Assembly (NCBI RefSeq): GCF_016909495.1
Contig: NZ_JAFBFW010000001.1
Coordinates: 744,001 to 808,000 of the forward strand
Direction: 5' to 3'
DNA: 64,000 nt
Origin: Pantoea coffeiphila
GTDB taxonomy: Bacteria > Pseudomonadota > Gammaproteobacteria > Enterobacterales > Enterobacteriaceae
In this document: piece after piece, positions 8,964-19,690 of the stretch
Layout: every line of letters begins with the position of its first letter
Numbering within the stretch: the first letter of the stretch is position 1
Program-made: the position numbers and the translations under genes
Notes under the pieces: model-generated
Told to the model about the DNA's origin: nothing
What the model saw: only the letters and a program-made list of their open reading frames with translations
Databases searched by the model: none

Positions 8964-9917
8964 ATGAAATACTGGTTGCCAGTTGTCCTGGGCCTGATGG
9001 CTGCCGCCAGCGCGCGGGCGGAAGATTACCGGGTCGTATCCTCTCCCAGCCTTTCGCTGGACGTATTTATTGATAATGTTGCCAGCAGTGCTCCGCAGTC
9101 CTGGTGCCAGGAAACGATCAACCTGCGCATTGTTTCCGCAAAAGCCACTGAATCCGTCGTGCTCGATAAGTTCCTGCCGCAGGTCGGAAAGCTGCTGCAC
9201 AACCAGTGCGGCAAGCTGAAAGAGCTGCCGTGGCAAATGACCAGCAGTCGTGGCTCAGTACTGGCAGTGGGCAATGCCCTGCAGAGCGGTGGCTGGCAGC
9301 CGGTCATTACCGCCGATGCCACCGCCACGGCCACCGCCGATAACGCCGCACCGCTGGATATCTCCCGCCCGGCAAACACCGTACCGCTTCACTACTTCGA
9401 TCTGCCCGGCGGCTGCCACTTCCGTACCTGGTGGGACGATCGCGGCTCGTCGCTGTTTATCCCCGAAACGAAATCGATGACCTGTACCTCCGACGGCTGG
9501 CTGGAGGGGCGCAGTGAACTGAGCCTGATGGATGGTCAAAAACCTGCGCTGCCGCTGGAAGTTACTTTTTATCAGGGTTACCCGCTGCGGGATCTGCATC
9601 CTGCCCCGGGCGAACTTGACGTTGTCACAGTGAATAATCAGCGCATGGTAGTCAGCCGCCCGGATGCACCGGACAGCTGGCTGGTACTGCCATTCATTCC
9701 TGAGCTTCACGTCTGGTCTTTTGAAGGAACGCTGCTGATTAAGATGGACAAAACCGACGCCAGTAACGCCGCAGAAATTAAAGAGCGGGTTGAGAAATTG
9801 CGCCAGACATGGTCAGCGACGATCGATCCCAAAGTGAAAGTGAACGTGCTGCTGGTTGATGCCCTGCATGCCGATCTTGCCGACCCGGCAACAGGTGCCT
9901 GGCGCACCGTTAATTAA
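8964..9917 (+). CDS. Secreted protein of unknown function between the T6SS phosphatase and kinase genes
   Basis: A 317-aa protein with a clear signal peptide (cleavage after ASARA, residue 19). I recognise no domain. The mature part has four or more cysteines (SWCQETI, HNQCGKL, GGCHFRTWWDD, SMTCTSDGW), which could form periplasmic disulfides, and a Thr/Ala-rich spacer (about 112-128). Ribosome site AAGGAATGCT precedes ATG 8964. Its position between pppA and ppkA suggests that it acts on the periplasmic side of the kinase, for example as a sensor partner. That is inference from position only; in P. aeruginosa the periplasmic TagQRST proteins play such a role, but no homology is claimed. Confidence 0.75.
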   Translation: MKYWLPVVLGLMAAASARAEDYRVVSSPSLSLDVFIDNVASSAPQSWCQETINLRIVSAKATESVVLDKFLPQVGKLLHNQCGKLKELPWQMTSSRGSVLAVGNALQSGGWQPVITADATATATADNAAPLDISRPANTVPLHYFDLPGGCHFRTWWDDRGSSLFIPETKSMTCTSDGWLEGRSELSLMDGQKPALPLEVTFYQGYPLRDLHPAPGELDVVTVNNQRMVVSRPDAPDSWLVLPFIPELHVWSFEGTLLIKMDKTDASNAAEIKERVEKLRQTWSATIDPKVKVNVLLVDALHADLADPATGAWRTVN

Positions 9918-9952
9918 GTATCTGGCGTAGCGTACGTTAGGAGAGTTTTATT

Positions 9953-11395
9953 ATGTCGGCAAACGAGCAGCAACAAAATGCGACCAAAGCGCTTCCGCCG
10001 GGCTATCGCTTCAATGAATTCGAAATTCAGGAAGTGATTGGCGGCGGTGGCTTCGGCATTGTTTATCGTGCCTGGGACCATCTGCTGGAACGCACTATCG
10101 CTATCAAGGAATTTATGCCGAACTCGCTGGCGACTCGCAGCGAGGATCTGTCCGTCATACTTCGGGCCGAGCGCCATCAGCGGCTGTTTAACGCCGGGAT
10201 GAACAGTTTCGTGCAGGAAGCCCGGCTGCTGGCGCGTTTTAACCATCCCGGACTGCTGCACGTTCTGCGCTTTTGGGAAGGCAATGGCACCGCCTACATG
10301 GGGACGTTGTTCTATAGCGGGATGACGCTTAAAGCATGGCAATCCAGCCAGCCGCAGACGATTAATGAAGCATTGATCCGTCAACTGCTACCGCCGCTGT
10401 TTGGTGCCATCAACACCATCCATCGCGCAGGCTTCCTGCATCGGGATATTTCGCTGGATAATATTCAAATCCAGGAAAACCAGCTGCCGGTGCTGCTTGA
10501 TTTTGGTTCTGCCCGCAAGGAGATTGGAAACCTCTCTGACGAAACCGAGATTATGCTCAAACCGGGCTTTGCACCGCTGGAGCAGTACTGCGAAGAAAGC
10601 GATGCGGAACAGGGGCCGTGGACCGATATTTATGCCCTGGGTGCGGTGCTGCATACGCTGATTATCGGAACCCCTCCGCCGGTTAGCGTTGTGCGCAGCA
10701 TTGAGGACAGCTATCAGCCGCTTAGCGATCTTCGCCCTGAGGGATATTCGCTGCCGCTGCTCAACGCCATTGACCGCTCGCTGATGATGGATGCCACGCA
10801 GCGCCCGCAGTCGATAGATGAGCTGGCGTCGCTGATTAATTTGCCGGTGACTGACGTTGAAGATCTGCTCAGCACAATTGGCGAACCGCCCGTTTCGCCG
10901 ACAGCGCAGCCCGAAGCGGAACCCGTTCCGGCAACAGAGACAGAAGCACCTGTGGCAGCGATAAACCCGGCAGCCAGCGCCGCTGAACCACTCATTGCGG
11001 CAAAGCGCCCACTTCGCTTGTCAAAGCCGCTGCTGCTGCTGAGCGCCCTGGCCGTTCTTGCCGTGGGCACGGTGCTGTGGATGCTAAACCGCGCTCCGCA
11101 GTCTGACGTCGCGCAGCCGGTAACCGAGGCTTCACCAACAGCTCCCGTAGCCGACGCCACAGCAGCCGCTGCCGACACGCCAGCGCTGGCAACGGTGTAT
11201 CTGAAACTAAGCAATGGGGATACGCTGTTGCTTAACAATAACGCGATGACGGTGACGCCAAATAACAGTGGCTACGCCGTGCTGAATCTTGCGGCAGGTG
11301 ACTATTTGCTTCAGGTACACAGTACGCAAGGCGACTACAGTCAGCAGTTGAAAATCGACCGCGCCGGAACCTGGCTGATTAACCCGGCGCATTGA
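9953..11395 (+). CDS. Membrane-anchored Ser/Thr protein kinase of the T6SS block (PpkA/Stk-like)
   Basis: A 480-aa Hanks-type kinase. The glycine loop GGGGFGIVYRAW, the lysine in TIAIKEFMP (about 51), the catalytic loop HRDISLDN (Asp about 165) and the DFG motif LDFGSAR (about 183) are all intact, so an active kinase is expected. The cytoplasmic kinase domain (about 20-290) is followed by a Pro/Ala/Glu-rich linker, one membrane segment at about 357-376 (LLLLSALAVLAVGTVLWML) and a short periplasmic domain of about 100 aa. P. aeruginosa PpkA is much longer and has a von Willebrand A domain, which is lacking here. The substrate is probably the FHA protein encoded upstream. It is the last gene of the block, followed by convergent chaC. 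Confidence 0.9.
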   Translation: MSANEQQQNATKALPPGYRFNEFEIQEVIGGGGFGIVYRAWDHLLERTIAIKEFMPNSLATRSEDLSVILRAERHQRLFNAGMNSFVQEARLLARFNHPGLLHVLRFWEGNGTAYMGTLFYSGMTLKAWQSSQPQTINEALIRQLLPPLFGAINTIHRAGFLHRDISLDNIQIQENQLPVLLDFGSARKEIGNLSDETEIMLKPGFAPLEQYCEESDAEQGPWTDIYALGAVLHTLIIGTPPPVSVVRSIEDSYQPLSDLRPEGYSLPLLNAIDRSLMMDATQRPQSIDELASLINLPVTDVEDLLSTIGEPPVSPTAQPEAEPVPATETEAPVAAINPAASAAEPLIAAKRPLRLSKPLLLLSALAVLAVGTVLWMLNRAPQSDVAQPVTEASPTAPVADATAAAADTPALATVYLKLSNGDTLLLNNNAMTVTPNNSGYAVLNLAAGDYLLQVHSTQGDYSQQLKIDRAGTWLINPAH

Positions 11396-11413
11396 TGTGC
11401 AGATCCGGCGGGG

Positions 11414-12091
11414 TTATCCCGCCAGTCCACTGTGGCACTGCTGCAGTTCGCGCACCTTACTTGCCAGGTCGGTCAGGCAGTCATCATTGATGCCGCGCTG
11501 GTTAAGCTCTTTTTCCAGTGAAAACAGATACTGCGCATTCGTTCCCAGCGGACCGGTGGCTTTAGCAATCAGCGGCGCGATGGTCTGCGGGCAGGAGTCG
11601 GTTTCATACAGCGGATGGCGTGGGTCCATGATAAACACCAGTGCGGTGACTTTTCGGCCATCGTCCAGCGCCAGTTCACACCAGGTAGGCAGATAGCAGC
11701 CGGTGATCATTTCGCGTTTCCACAGCAGCTCCAGCTCTTCATGCAGCTTTGCCTCCGGCAGGCAAAAGGCCAGGCCGGTGGTTTCACCGCCCTCTTTCAG
11801 GGCCAGCATGCGTCCGGGCTGACTGGCCGTTCCCCGTCCGGCGGTCAGGCGCAGGCAGAAAGCGCGATGCCAGCCGACCAGCGTACCGGTAGCGGCTTCA
11901 TCGGCTTCAAACACCGGGTTCCACATTAACGAACCGTAGCCGAAAATCCATACCGGGCTGTGGTCAGGGCGGCATGCGAGGGTCGCCGCCAGCGAAGCAG
12001 CCCGCTGCTCCGCACTCCATAACAGTGATTCCTCGATATCACCAAAAGCGGTTTTACAGTCAGCTTTTAATAAGAAATCTCTTGTTAACAC
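11414..12091 (-). CDS. chaC: Glutathione-specific gamma-glutamylcyclotransferase ChaC
   Basis: ChaC cleaves cytosolic glutathione to 5-oxoproline and Cys-Gly. The 225-aa product matches E. coli ChaC closely: LTRDFLLKADCKTAFG, the substrate-binding loop FGYGSLMWNP, VGWHRAFCLRLTAGRGTA and LWKREMITGCYLPTW with the catalytic Glu. I chose GTG 12091 because GGAGG sits five bases before it and the protein then begins exactly like E. coli ChaC. An upstream in-frame ATG at 12115 adds eight unconserved residues. In E. coli chaC follows chaB; here the 7-kb sucrose regulon separates them. A hairpin GGCGGG/CCCGCC (11407-11424) spans the stop but lacks a T run. Confidence 0.95.
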   Translation of the reverse strand: MLTRDFLLKADCKTAFGDIEESLLWSAEQRAASLAATLACRPDHSPVWIFGYGSLMWNPVFEADEAATGTLVGWHRAFCLRLTAGRGTASQPGRMLALKEGGETTGLAFCLPEAKLHEELELLWKREMITGCYLPTWCELALDDGRKVTALVFIMDPRHPLYETDSCPQTIAPLIAKATGPLGTNAQYLFSLEKELNQRGINDDCLTDLASKVRELQQCHSGLAG

Positions 12092-12694
12092 TTTTACCTC
12101 CAAGCCACTGCTCAAAATACACCCTGCTGATTTCGCCGTCCGCGATTTAACTATTTTTAGTTATTTTATCAAACATTATTACTGACCTTATGCATTTATT
12201 CAGCAGCTTTCAAGTTGGAGGTGGATCACAAAAGAAAAAAAATGACCGGGTGGTGACGGGCAGGTGAAATTTGATATGTGTTCATCCGCAGTGCCCGCGC
12301 TGACGGATAACCCATTCGGGATCGCTACCCGTCTGCTTTGACAGTTTTGTGTGGCCTGAAATGTAAGTTTTTAGATCTGTAGCGACTCATTAGTACCGAA
12401 GGGACCCGCCTCTGCGGCTGACGGGCAATCCGCAGCGCTGAGGTGAAGGCAGCACGACCGGAGATGGCAGCAGGGATGCTGACATCAGGCGTGGCGCGGG
12501 CAGGACGCCCGCACCGCGCCGATCCGAAAGGCGTGATGCCGTAACCGAAGGCACCGCATAGCGGCGCGAGGACCGCCCGTCAGCCGCAGAGGCGGGTCCC
12601 AACACTCCAGATACGCAGCTACAAGCTCACATCACTATGTCCCTGAATGCTCAGACAACCATCAACTATCCAATCATTAACACTTTTCTTTTTT
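12092..12694. other. Gene-free stretch between chaC and scrK, containing repeat copy 2
   Basis: About 600 bases without a supported gene. It includes the chaC 5' region, the dispersed repeat 12401-12600 and the sequence leading into the scrK promoter/operator. The native chaB-chaC junction should lie in or near this stretch, but I see no integrase, target duplication or transposase fragment marking it. Confidence 0.5.
12401..12600 (-). repeat. ~200-bp dispersed repeat with terminal inverted repeats, copy 2
   Basis: The ends form a perfect 26-bp inverted repeat (12401-12426 and 12575-12600) beginning GGGACCCGCCTCTGCGG. Read on the minus strand, the interior matches copy 1 (987-1192): the CGGGCGGTCCTCGCGCCG block, GGTGCCTTCG, and TCAGCGCTGCGGATT near the far end, with a more variable centre. 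The terminal arms of the two copies share CCTCTGCGG but differ outside it while staying self-complementary. Such compensatory change suggests that base pairing of the ends is selected or copied. There is no ORF with similarity to anything I recognise. Confidence 0.75.
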
Positions 12695-12710
12695 GCTAAA
12701 CCAGTTTAGC
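12695..12710. promoter_or_regulatory. ScrR operator upstream of scrK
   Basis: GCTAAACCAGTTTAGC is a near-perfect 16-bp palindrome (arms GCTAAAC/GTTTAGC) of the LacI-family type, 34 bases before the scrK start. Two more sites with the same core lie before scrY, which supports control by the downstream ScrR repressor. Confidence 0.8.
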
Positions 12711-12743
12711 TTACTGGCAGATTTTTACTTCAGGACAATCACA

Positions 12744-13667
12744 ATGACGCAACGAATCTGGGTATTGGGTGATGCAGTAATCGATTTGCTACCGGAACAG
12801 GACGATCGCCTGTTGAAATGCCCCGGCGGCGCACCGGCTAACGTCGCGGTTGGTATCGCGCGGCTTGGTGGTAATAGCGCCTTTATCGGCTGCGTGGGCG
12901 ATGACCCGTTCGGCGCATTCCTGCAGCACACACTACGCGACGAAGGCGTTGATATCAGCAATATGCATCGCGAAAAAGGCCATCGCACCTCTACCGTGCT
13001 GGTCAGCCTGGACCAGCACGGCGAGCGACAGTTTACCTTTATGGTGCGCCCCGCCGCTGACCTGTTCCTCAGCAGCGAGCGGCTACCGCGCTTCGCCGCC
13101 GGTGAAGGGCTGCACCTCTGCTCGATTGCGCTCAGCGCCGAACCCAGCCGCAGCGCAGCGCTGGAGGCAATGCGTGCCATCAAACAGGCCGGGGGCTGGG
13201 TAAGTTTCGATCCCAATCTGCGCGAAGATCTGTGGCCTGACCACCAGCTGCTGACATCCCTGCTGGATACCGCCTTCCAGCTGGCCGATATCATCAAATT
13301 GTCTGAAGACGAGTTAGCGACCCTCAGTGACGCCAGCGATCTTGCCGCACGTATTGCCGATTTCGGCAGCCGCTATCAGCCCGCACTGCTGCTGGTGACC
13401 TGCGGTGCCGAAGGCGTCTGGCTGTGGCAGAACGGCACGCAGCGGCACTTCCCGGCTCCGACCGTGAATGTCGTCGATACCACCGGCGCGGGCGATGCCT
13501 TCGTTGCCGGGCTGCTGGCGGCACTGGCGCAGGAAGACAATCCGCTGGCACCGCGTCAGCTGGAAACCGCTATCCAGCAGGCGCAGCGCAGCGGGGCAGC
13601 AGCCACTACCGCCAAAGGCGCAATGACCGCTCTGCCCTACGCCGCTGACCTGGCCGAAATTCACTAA
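12744..13667 (+). CDS. scrK: Fructokinase ScrK
   Basis: A 307-aa PfkB-family sugar kinase that phosphorylates the fructose released when ScrB splits sucrose-6-phosphate. Motifs are RIWVLGDAVIDLLPE, the first PfkB signature GGAPANVAVGIARLGG, and the second signature DTTGAGDAFVAGLL with the catalytic Asp. ATG 12744 is preferred over the open upstream frame (12693) because it gives the family's MTQRIWVLGD start and lies downstream of the operator. First gene of the scrKYABR set; a gap of about 140 bases containing two operator-like sites separates it from scrY. Confidence 0.96.
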   Translation: MTQRIWVLGDAVIDLLPEQDDRLLKCPGGAPANVAVGIARLGGNSAFIGCVGDDPFGAFLQHTLRDEGVDISNMHREKGHRTSTVLVSLDQHGERQFTFMVRPAADLFLSSERLPRFAAGEGLHLCSIALSAEPSRSAALEAMRAIKQAGGWVSFDPNLREDLWPDHQLLTSLLDTAFQLADIIKLSEDELATLSDASDLAARIADFGSRYQPALLLVTCGAEGVWLWQNGTQRHFPAPTVNVVDTTGAGDAFVAGLLAALAQEDNPLAPRQLETAIQQAQRSGAAATTAKGAMTALPYAADLAEIH

Positions 13668-13700
13668 TTAGATGGATAAAATGCTAACCCGATCACACTT

Positions 13701-15457
<1,757 letters not shown>

Positions 15458-15496
15458 TAACCGGCCTGAAACATTAAATCACCGACTGAGGGAATG

Positions 15497-16870
15497 ATGG
15501 ATTTTGACAAAATAGCCCGTGAACTACTGCCGCTGCTGGGCGGCCGGGAAAATATCGCCAGCGCCGCGCACTGTGCCACCCGGCTGCGGCTGGTGATGGT
15601 CGATGATGATAAAGTGCAGAAAGAGGCCATTGAAGCGATCGAAGGCGTGAAAGGCTGTTTTCGTAATGCGGGCCAGATGCAGATTATCTTTGGCAGCGGC
15701 ATCGTCAATAAAGTCCACGCCGCGTTTATTACAGCAGCGGGTATTAATGAATCCAGCAAAAGCGAAGCGGCTGATATTGCAGCGAAAAAGCTGAATCCGC
15801 TACAGCGCATCGCCCGCACGCTGTCGAATATCTTCGTACCGATTATTCCGGCGATTGTCGCATCAGGCCTGCTGATGGGCCTGCTGGGTATGGTGAAAAC
15901 CTATGGTTGGGTCGATGCCAGCAGCGCGCTATTTATCATGCTGGATATGTGCAGCTCGGCGGCCTTTATCATCCTGCCGATCCTGATTGGTTTTACCGCC
16001 GCGCGCGAGTTTGGCGGCAATCCGTATCTGGGCGCAACGCTGGGCGGCATTCTCACCCATCCGGCGCTAACCAACGCGTGGGGCGTGGCCAGCGGTTTCC
16101 ATACCATGAACTTCTTTGGTCTGGAGATTGCGATGATCGGCTATCAGGGCACGGTATTCCCGGTGCTGCTGGCGGTCTGGTTTATGAGCCACTGCGAAAA
16201 AACCTTACGCAAATTTATCCCTAACGCGCTGGATATTATCCTTACGCCGTTCCTGACGGTGGTGATCTCCGGCTTCGTTGCCCTGCTGGTTATCGGCCCC
16301 GCCGGTCGCGGGCTGGGAGAAGGGATCTCCCTGGTACTCAGCACGCTGATTGCCCACGCGGGATGGCTGGCCGGTTTAATTTTCGGCGGTCTGTACTCGG
16401 TTATTGTGATTACCGGCGTGCATCACAGCTTCCACGCCATTGAGGCGGGGTTATTGGGTAATCCGTCGATTGGCGTTAACTTCCTGCTGCCGATCTGGTC
16501 AATGGCCAACGTCGCCCAGGGCGGTGCCTGCCTGGCCGTGTGGTTTAAAACCCGCGACGTGCGCACCCGCAGTATCGTTCTGCCCTCGGCGTTCTCGGCG
16601 ATGCTTGGGATTACCGAAGCGGCTATTTTCGGTATCAACCTGCGCTTTATTAAGCCGTTTATCGCCGGTCTGATCGGCGGCGCGCTCGGCGGGGCATGGG
16701 TGGTCGCGATGCACGTCAATATGGTAGCCGTCGGCCTGACCGCCCTGCCGGGGCTGGCGATCGTACAGAGCAGTTCGATGATCAACTACCTGATCGGCAT
16801 GGTGATTGCGTTTGTTACCGCTTTTGTGCTGTCGCTGCTGCTGAAAATCAAAGTTGAGGTGAAAGCATGA
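15497..16870 (+). CDS. scrA: Sucrose PTS permease ScrA (EIIBC)
   Basis: A 457-aa fused EIIB-EIIC protein that imports sucrose as sucrose-6-phosphate. The EIIB domain (about 1-90) carries the phosphorylated cysteine in SAAHCATRLRLV. The EIIC membrane domain (about 105-455) has IVASGLLMGLLGM, GITEAAIFGINLRF and HHSFHAIEAGLLG. No EIIA domain is fused, so phosphate should come from the glucose EIIA (Crr) encoded elsewhere. GAGGGA sits too close to ATG 15494 and four bases before ATG 15497, so the second ATG is preferred. The stop overlaps the scrB start by 4 bases. Confidence 0.96.
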   Translation: MDFDKIARELLPLLGGRENIASAAHCATRLRLVMVDDDKVQKEAIEAIEGVKGCFRNAGQMQIIFGSGIVNKVHAAFITAAGINESSKSEAADIAAKKLNPLQRIARTLSNIFVPIIPAIVASGLLMGLLGMVKTYGWVDASSALFIMLDMCSSAAFIILPILIGFTAAREFGGNPYLGATLGGILTHPALTNAWGVASGFHTMNFFGLEIAMIGYQGTVFPVLLAVWFMSHCEKTLRKFIPNALDIILTPFLTVVISGFVALLVIGPAGRGLGEGISLVLSTLIAHAGWLAGLIFGGLYSVIVITGVHHSFHAIEAGLLGNPSIGVNFLLPIWSMANVAQGGACLAVWFKTRDVRTRSIVLPSAFSAMLGITEAAIFGINLRFIKPFIAGLIGGALGGAWVVAMHVNMVAVGLTALPGLAIVQSSSMINYLIGMVIAFVTAFVLSLLLKIKVEVKA

Positions 16871-18273
16871 GCGACGCCCATCTGGTGAAACAGGCGCTGC
16901 GTGCGGTACTGAGCGGCCAGCAGCGCGCGGCCGCCGATCGTCATCGCCCGGCCTGGCATCTGGCTCCGCCCGTCGGGCTGATGAACGATCCGAACGGATT
17001 TATCCAGTTTAACGGTCGCTATACCCTGTGCTATCAGTGGAATCCGCTGGCCTGTGCGCACGGCGCCAAGTTCTGGGGGCAGTGGAGCTCGGCGGACCTG
17101 GTGCAGTGGCGGCATGAACCGCTGGCGCTGGCGCCTTCTGAAAGCTATGAGAGCCACGGCTGCTACTCCGGCAGCGCGGTGGATAACCACGGCGAGCTGA
17201 CGCTGGTCTACACCGGTAATGTGAAGTTTGACGACGGACGCACCGCCTGGCAGTGCCTGGCGGTGCGCGACGAGCATGGTGAATTCCGCAAGCTGGGCCC
17301 GGTACTGCCGCTGCCGGAAGGCTATACCGGCCACGTGCGCGATCCCAAGGTCTGGCAGCATAACGGCAGCTGGTACATGGTGCTGGCGGCGCAGGACCAG
17401 CAGCTACAGGGTAAAATTTTGCTGCTGATTTCCCCCGATCTGCACAGCTGGACGCTGCTGGGCGAGATGGCCGGCAGCGGCCTGAACGGGCTGGGTGAAT
17501 TCGGCTATATGTGGGAATGCCCGGATCTGTTCCGTCTGGACGATCGTGAAATTCTGCTCACCTGTCCGCAGGGTCTGGAGGCCGACGGCTGGCGCTATCG
17601 CAACACCTTCCAGAGCGGTTATTTCTGCGGAACGCTGGATTACGATACGGCGCAGTTCAGCCACGGGGAGTTTAATGAGCTCGATCTCGGCTTTGAATTT
17701 TATGCGCCACAGAGCTGTCTGAGCGACGATGGCCGCCGCCTGCTGATCGGCTGGATGGGACTGCCGGACGCGGATGAGTTTTATCAGCCAACGCTGAGCC
17801 ATGGCTGGATACACACCATGACCTGCCCCCGCGAACTGACCCTGAGCGGCGATCGCGTAATTCAGCGCCCGGCGCGCGAACTTCAGCAACTTCGTCAGCA
17901 TGAGACTCAGCTTAAAGGTATTGCCGGTAACCTGCCCGCGCTGGATGTGGACAGTGCTGAGCTGCACGTATCGATTGATGGCAGCTTCAGCGCCAGTTTT
18001 GCCGATGCACTCAATCTTCATGTCGATCGTCATGGCCTGACGCTGGCGCGTAAAAATCTGCGTACCGGCGAACTGGAAGAGCGCCACTGGGGCGGTGAGG
18101 TGCGCACGTTGCAAATCCTCTGCGATCGCTCCAGCGTGGAGATCTTTATTAACGATGGCGAGGCAGTGCTGTCATCGCGCTATTTCCCGGACGCTCAGCC
18201 GCATCTGAGGTTTAACGGCAGCGCGCAGATTAGCCTCAGTCACTGGAGGTTGCGGCAATGCGTGATAGAATGA
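16867..18273 (+). CDS. scrB: Sucrose-6-phosphate hydrolase ScrB (GH32 invertase)
   Basis: A 468-aa glycoside hydrolase family 32 enzyme that splits sucrose-6-phosphate into glucose-6-phosphate and fructose. All three acidic signatures are present: the nucleophile block PVGLMNDPNGF, GHVRDPKVW (RDP motif) and MWECPDLFRL (EC motif with the acid/base Glu). The C-terminal beta-sandwich ends with DRSSVEIFINDGEAVLSSR. No signal peptide, so cytoplasmic. Overlap with scrA (ATGA) points to coupled translation; scrR follows after 28 bases. Confidence 0.96.
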   Translation: MSDAHLVKQALRAVLSGQQRAAADRHRPAWHLAPPVGLMNDPNGFIQFNGRYTLCYQWNPLACAHGAKFWGQWSSADLVQWRHEPLALAPSESYESHGCYSGSAVDNHGELTLVYTGNVKFDDGRTAWQCLAVRDEHGEFRKLGPVLPLPEGYTGHVRDPKVWQHNGSWYMVLAAQDQQLQGKILLLISPDLHSWTLLGEMAGSGLNGLGEFGYMWECPDLFRLDDREILLTCPQGLEADGWRYRNTFQSGYFCGTLDYDTAQFSHGEFNELDLGFEFYAPQSCLSDDGRRLLIGWMGLPDADEFYQPTLSHGWIHTMTCPRELTLSGDRVIQRPARELQQLRQHETQLKGIAGNLPALDVDSAELHVSIDGSFSASFADALNLHVDRHGLTLARKNLRTGELEERHWGGEVRTLQILCDRSSVEIFINDGEAVLSSRYFPDAQPHLRFNGSAQISLSHWRLRQCVIE

Positions 18274-18301
18274 TCGCCTGTTCATTCACGCCTAAGCCAC
18301 T

Positions 18302-19324
18302 GTGACTAAAAACAAACGTATCACCATTAACGATATCGCCCGACTGGCCGGTGTATCCAAATCCACCGCCAGTCTGGTACTTAATGGTCGCGGTAAAGAG
18401 CTGCGCGTAGCGGAAGCCACCCGCAGTCGGGTAATGGAAATCGCCCGCCAGCATCACTACCAGCCCAGCATCCACGCCCGTGCGTTAAACTCCAGCCGCA
18501 GTAATACCCTTGGCCTGGTGGTACCGGAAATGACCAACCACGGTTTTGCCCGCTTCTCTCATGAACTTGAGATGCTGTGCCGCGATGCCGGACTACAGCT
18601 GCTGATCGCCTGCACCGCTGAAAATGCCAGCCAGGAAACGCTGGCTGTCGGTAGCCTGATCCAGCGTCAGATCGACGGTCTGATTGTTGCCTCCAGCATG
18701 CTCAATGACACCGAGTATCAGAAGATTAACCAGCAGCTGCCGGTAGTGCTGTTTGACCGCCATCTGGGTGAGTCATCGCTGCCGCTGGTGATCACCGACG
18801 CGACAGCCCCGACGGCGACCCTGCTGGAAGCGGTGGCGCGAGAAGGCTATGAAGAAATTTATTTCTTTGGCGGGCAGCCGCGTATCTCCCCCACCCGCGA
18901 TCGTCTGGCCGGTTATCAACAGGGGCTGGAACGCGCTGGCGTGACGGTGCGCCCGGAGTGGATCATGCACGGCCATTACCACTCCAGTTCCGGTTACGAG
19001 ATGTTTGCCGATCTTTATGCCCGTCTGGGCCGCGTGCCGCAGGCGCTGTTTTGCGCCGCCTGTGGACTACAGGAAGGCGTGTTGCGCTACCTCAGCCAGC
19101 ACGGACTGCTGGATACCCCGATGCATCTCTGTAGCTTTGACGATCACTATCTTTATGACGCCCTGTCGGTACGTATTGATACGGTCGAGCAGGACGAGCG
19201 CCTGCTGGCGTGGAACTGCTTTGAAATGATCACTCAACTGATTGATGAACAGCCCCCGGAGACAACTCAGCGCTGGCTACCTGCGCGGCTGAAATGGCGT
19301 CGGGCGAAAAATCCAGAAATTTAA
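18302..19324 (+). CDS. scrR: Sucrose operon repressor ScrR (LacI family)
   Basis: A 340-aa LacI/GalR repressor, with GTG as likely start. The helix-turn-helix and hinge ([31 protein letters not shown]) match characterised ScrR. The effector domain follows, with [39 protein letters not shown] and [12 protein letters not shown]. It should bind the three GCTAAAC-type palindromes at 12695, 13701 and 13759 and be released by fructose or fructose-1-phosphate, as known for ScrR. Last gene of the regulon, convergent with chaB. Confidence 0.95.
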   Translation: MTKNKRITINDIARLAGVSKSTASLVLNGRGKELRVAEATRSRVMEIARQHHYQPSIHARALNSSRSNTLGLVVPEMTNHGFARFSHELEMLCRDAGLQLLIACTAENASQETLAVGSLIQRQIDGLIVASSMLNDTEYQKINQQLPVVLFDRHLGESSLPLVITDATAPTATLLEAVAREGYEEIYFFGGQPRISPTRDRLAGYQQGLERAGVTVRPEWIMHGHYHSSSGYEMFADLYARLGRVPQALFCAACGLQEGVLRYLSQHGLLDTPMHLCSFDDHYLYDALSVRIDTVEQDERLLAWNCFEMITQLIDEQPPETTQRWLPARLKWRRAKNPEI

Positions 19325-19331
19325 CCGGGTA

Positions 19332-19352
19332 ATACGCCCTTTCGGGCGTAAT
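19332..19352 (+). terminator. Hairpin after scrR
   Basis: TACGCCC-TTTC-GGGCGTA forms a 7-bp stem ten bases after the scrR stop. No T run follows, so termination strength is uncertain. Confidence 0.4.
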
Positions 19353-19459
19353 GCCATGTCCGTTTGGAAAACGAGAGCTCAACTTGTCCGGGTGAGCGAC
19401 ATCATTCTGACATCAGCAAAACCTCGCTTCGCCTTCGGTAAGCGCGTTGCATTATGACT

Positions 19460-19690
19460 TCAGCGCGTCTTGTGCCACTTATCATCGTCGCCTTTATGGT
19501 ACTGGTGCTTGACTGCAGCCCAGGCCACTTTGTGGGCGACCTCCTCGCGTGAATCATCTCCACGGCGATCGTCGCTCTTTTTATACTGTTCCCAGGCACT
19601 GTTAAATGCTTCTTTATAGATGTCCTGGGCATGTGCAGGCAGTACGTGTTTAACGGCATCAGGCAGCGCCTGGCGGGAATCGTAGGGCAT
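19460..19690 (-). CDS. chaB: ChaB family protein (cation transport regulator homologue)
   Basis: A 76-aa protein, the normal ChaB length. It opens MPYDSRQALPDAVKHVLPAH and continues with AQDIYKEAFNSAWEQYKK, SREEVAHKVAWAAVK and YHKGDDDKWHK, nearly as in E. coli ChaB. ATG 19690 follows GGAGGTCAATA. The protein was named for proximity to chaA; direct regulation of cation transport is weakly supported. Divergent from chaA; convergent with scrR, which occupies the place of chaC. Confidence 0.96.
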   Translation of the reverse strand: MPYDSRQALPDAVKHVLPAHAQDIYKEAFNSAWEQYKKSDDRRGDDSREEVAHKVAWAAVKHQYHKGDDDKWHKTR

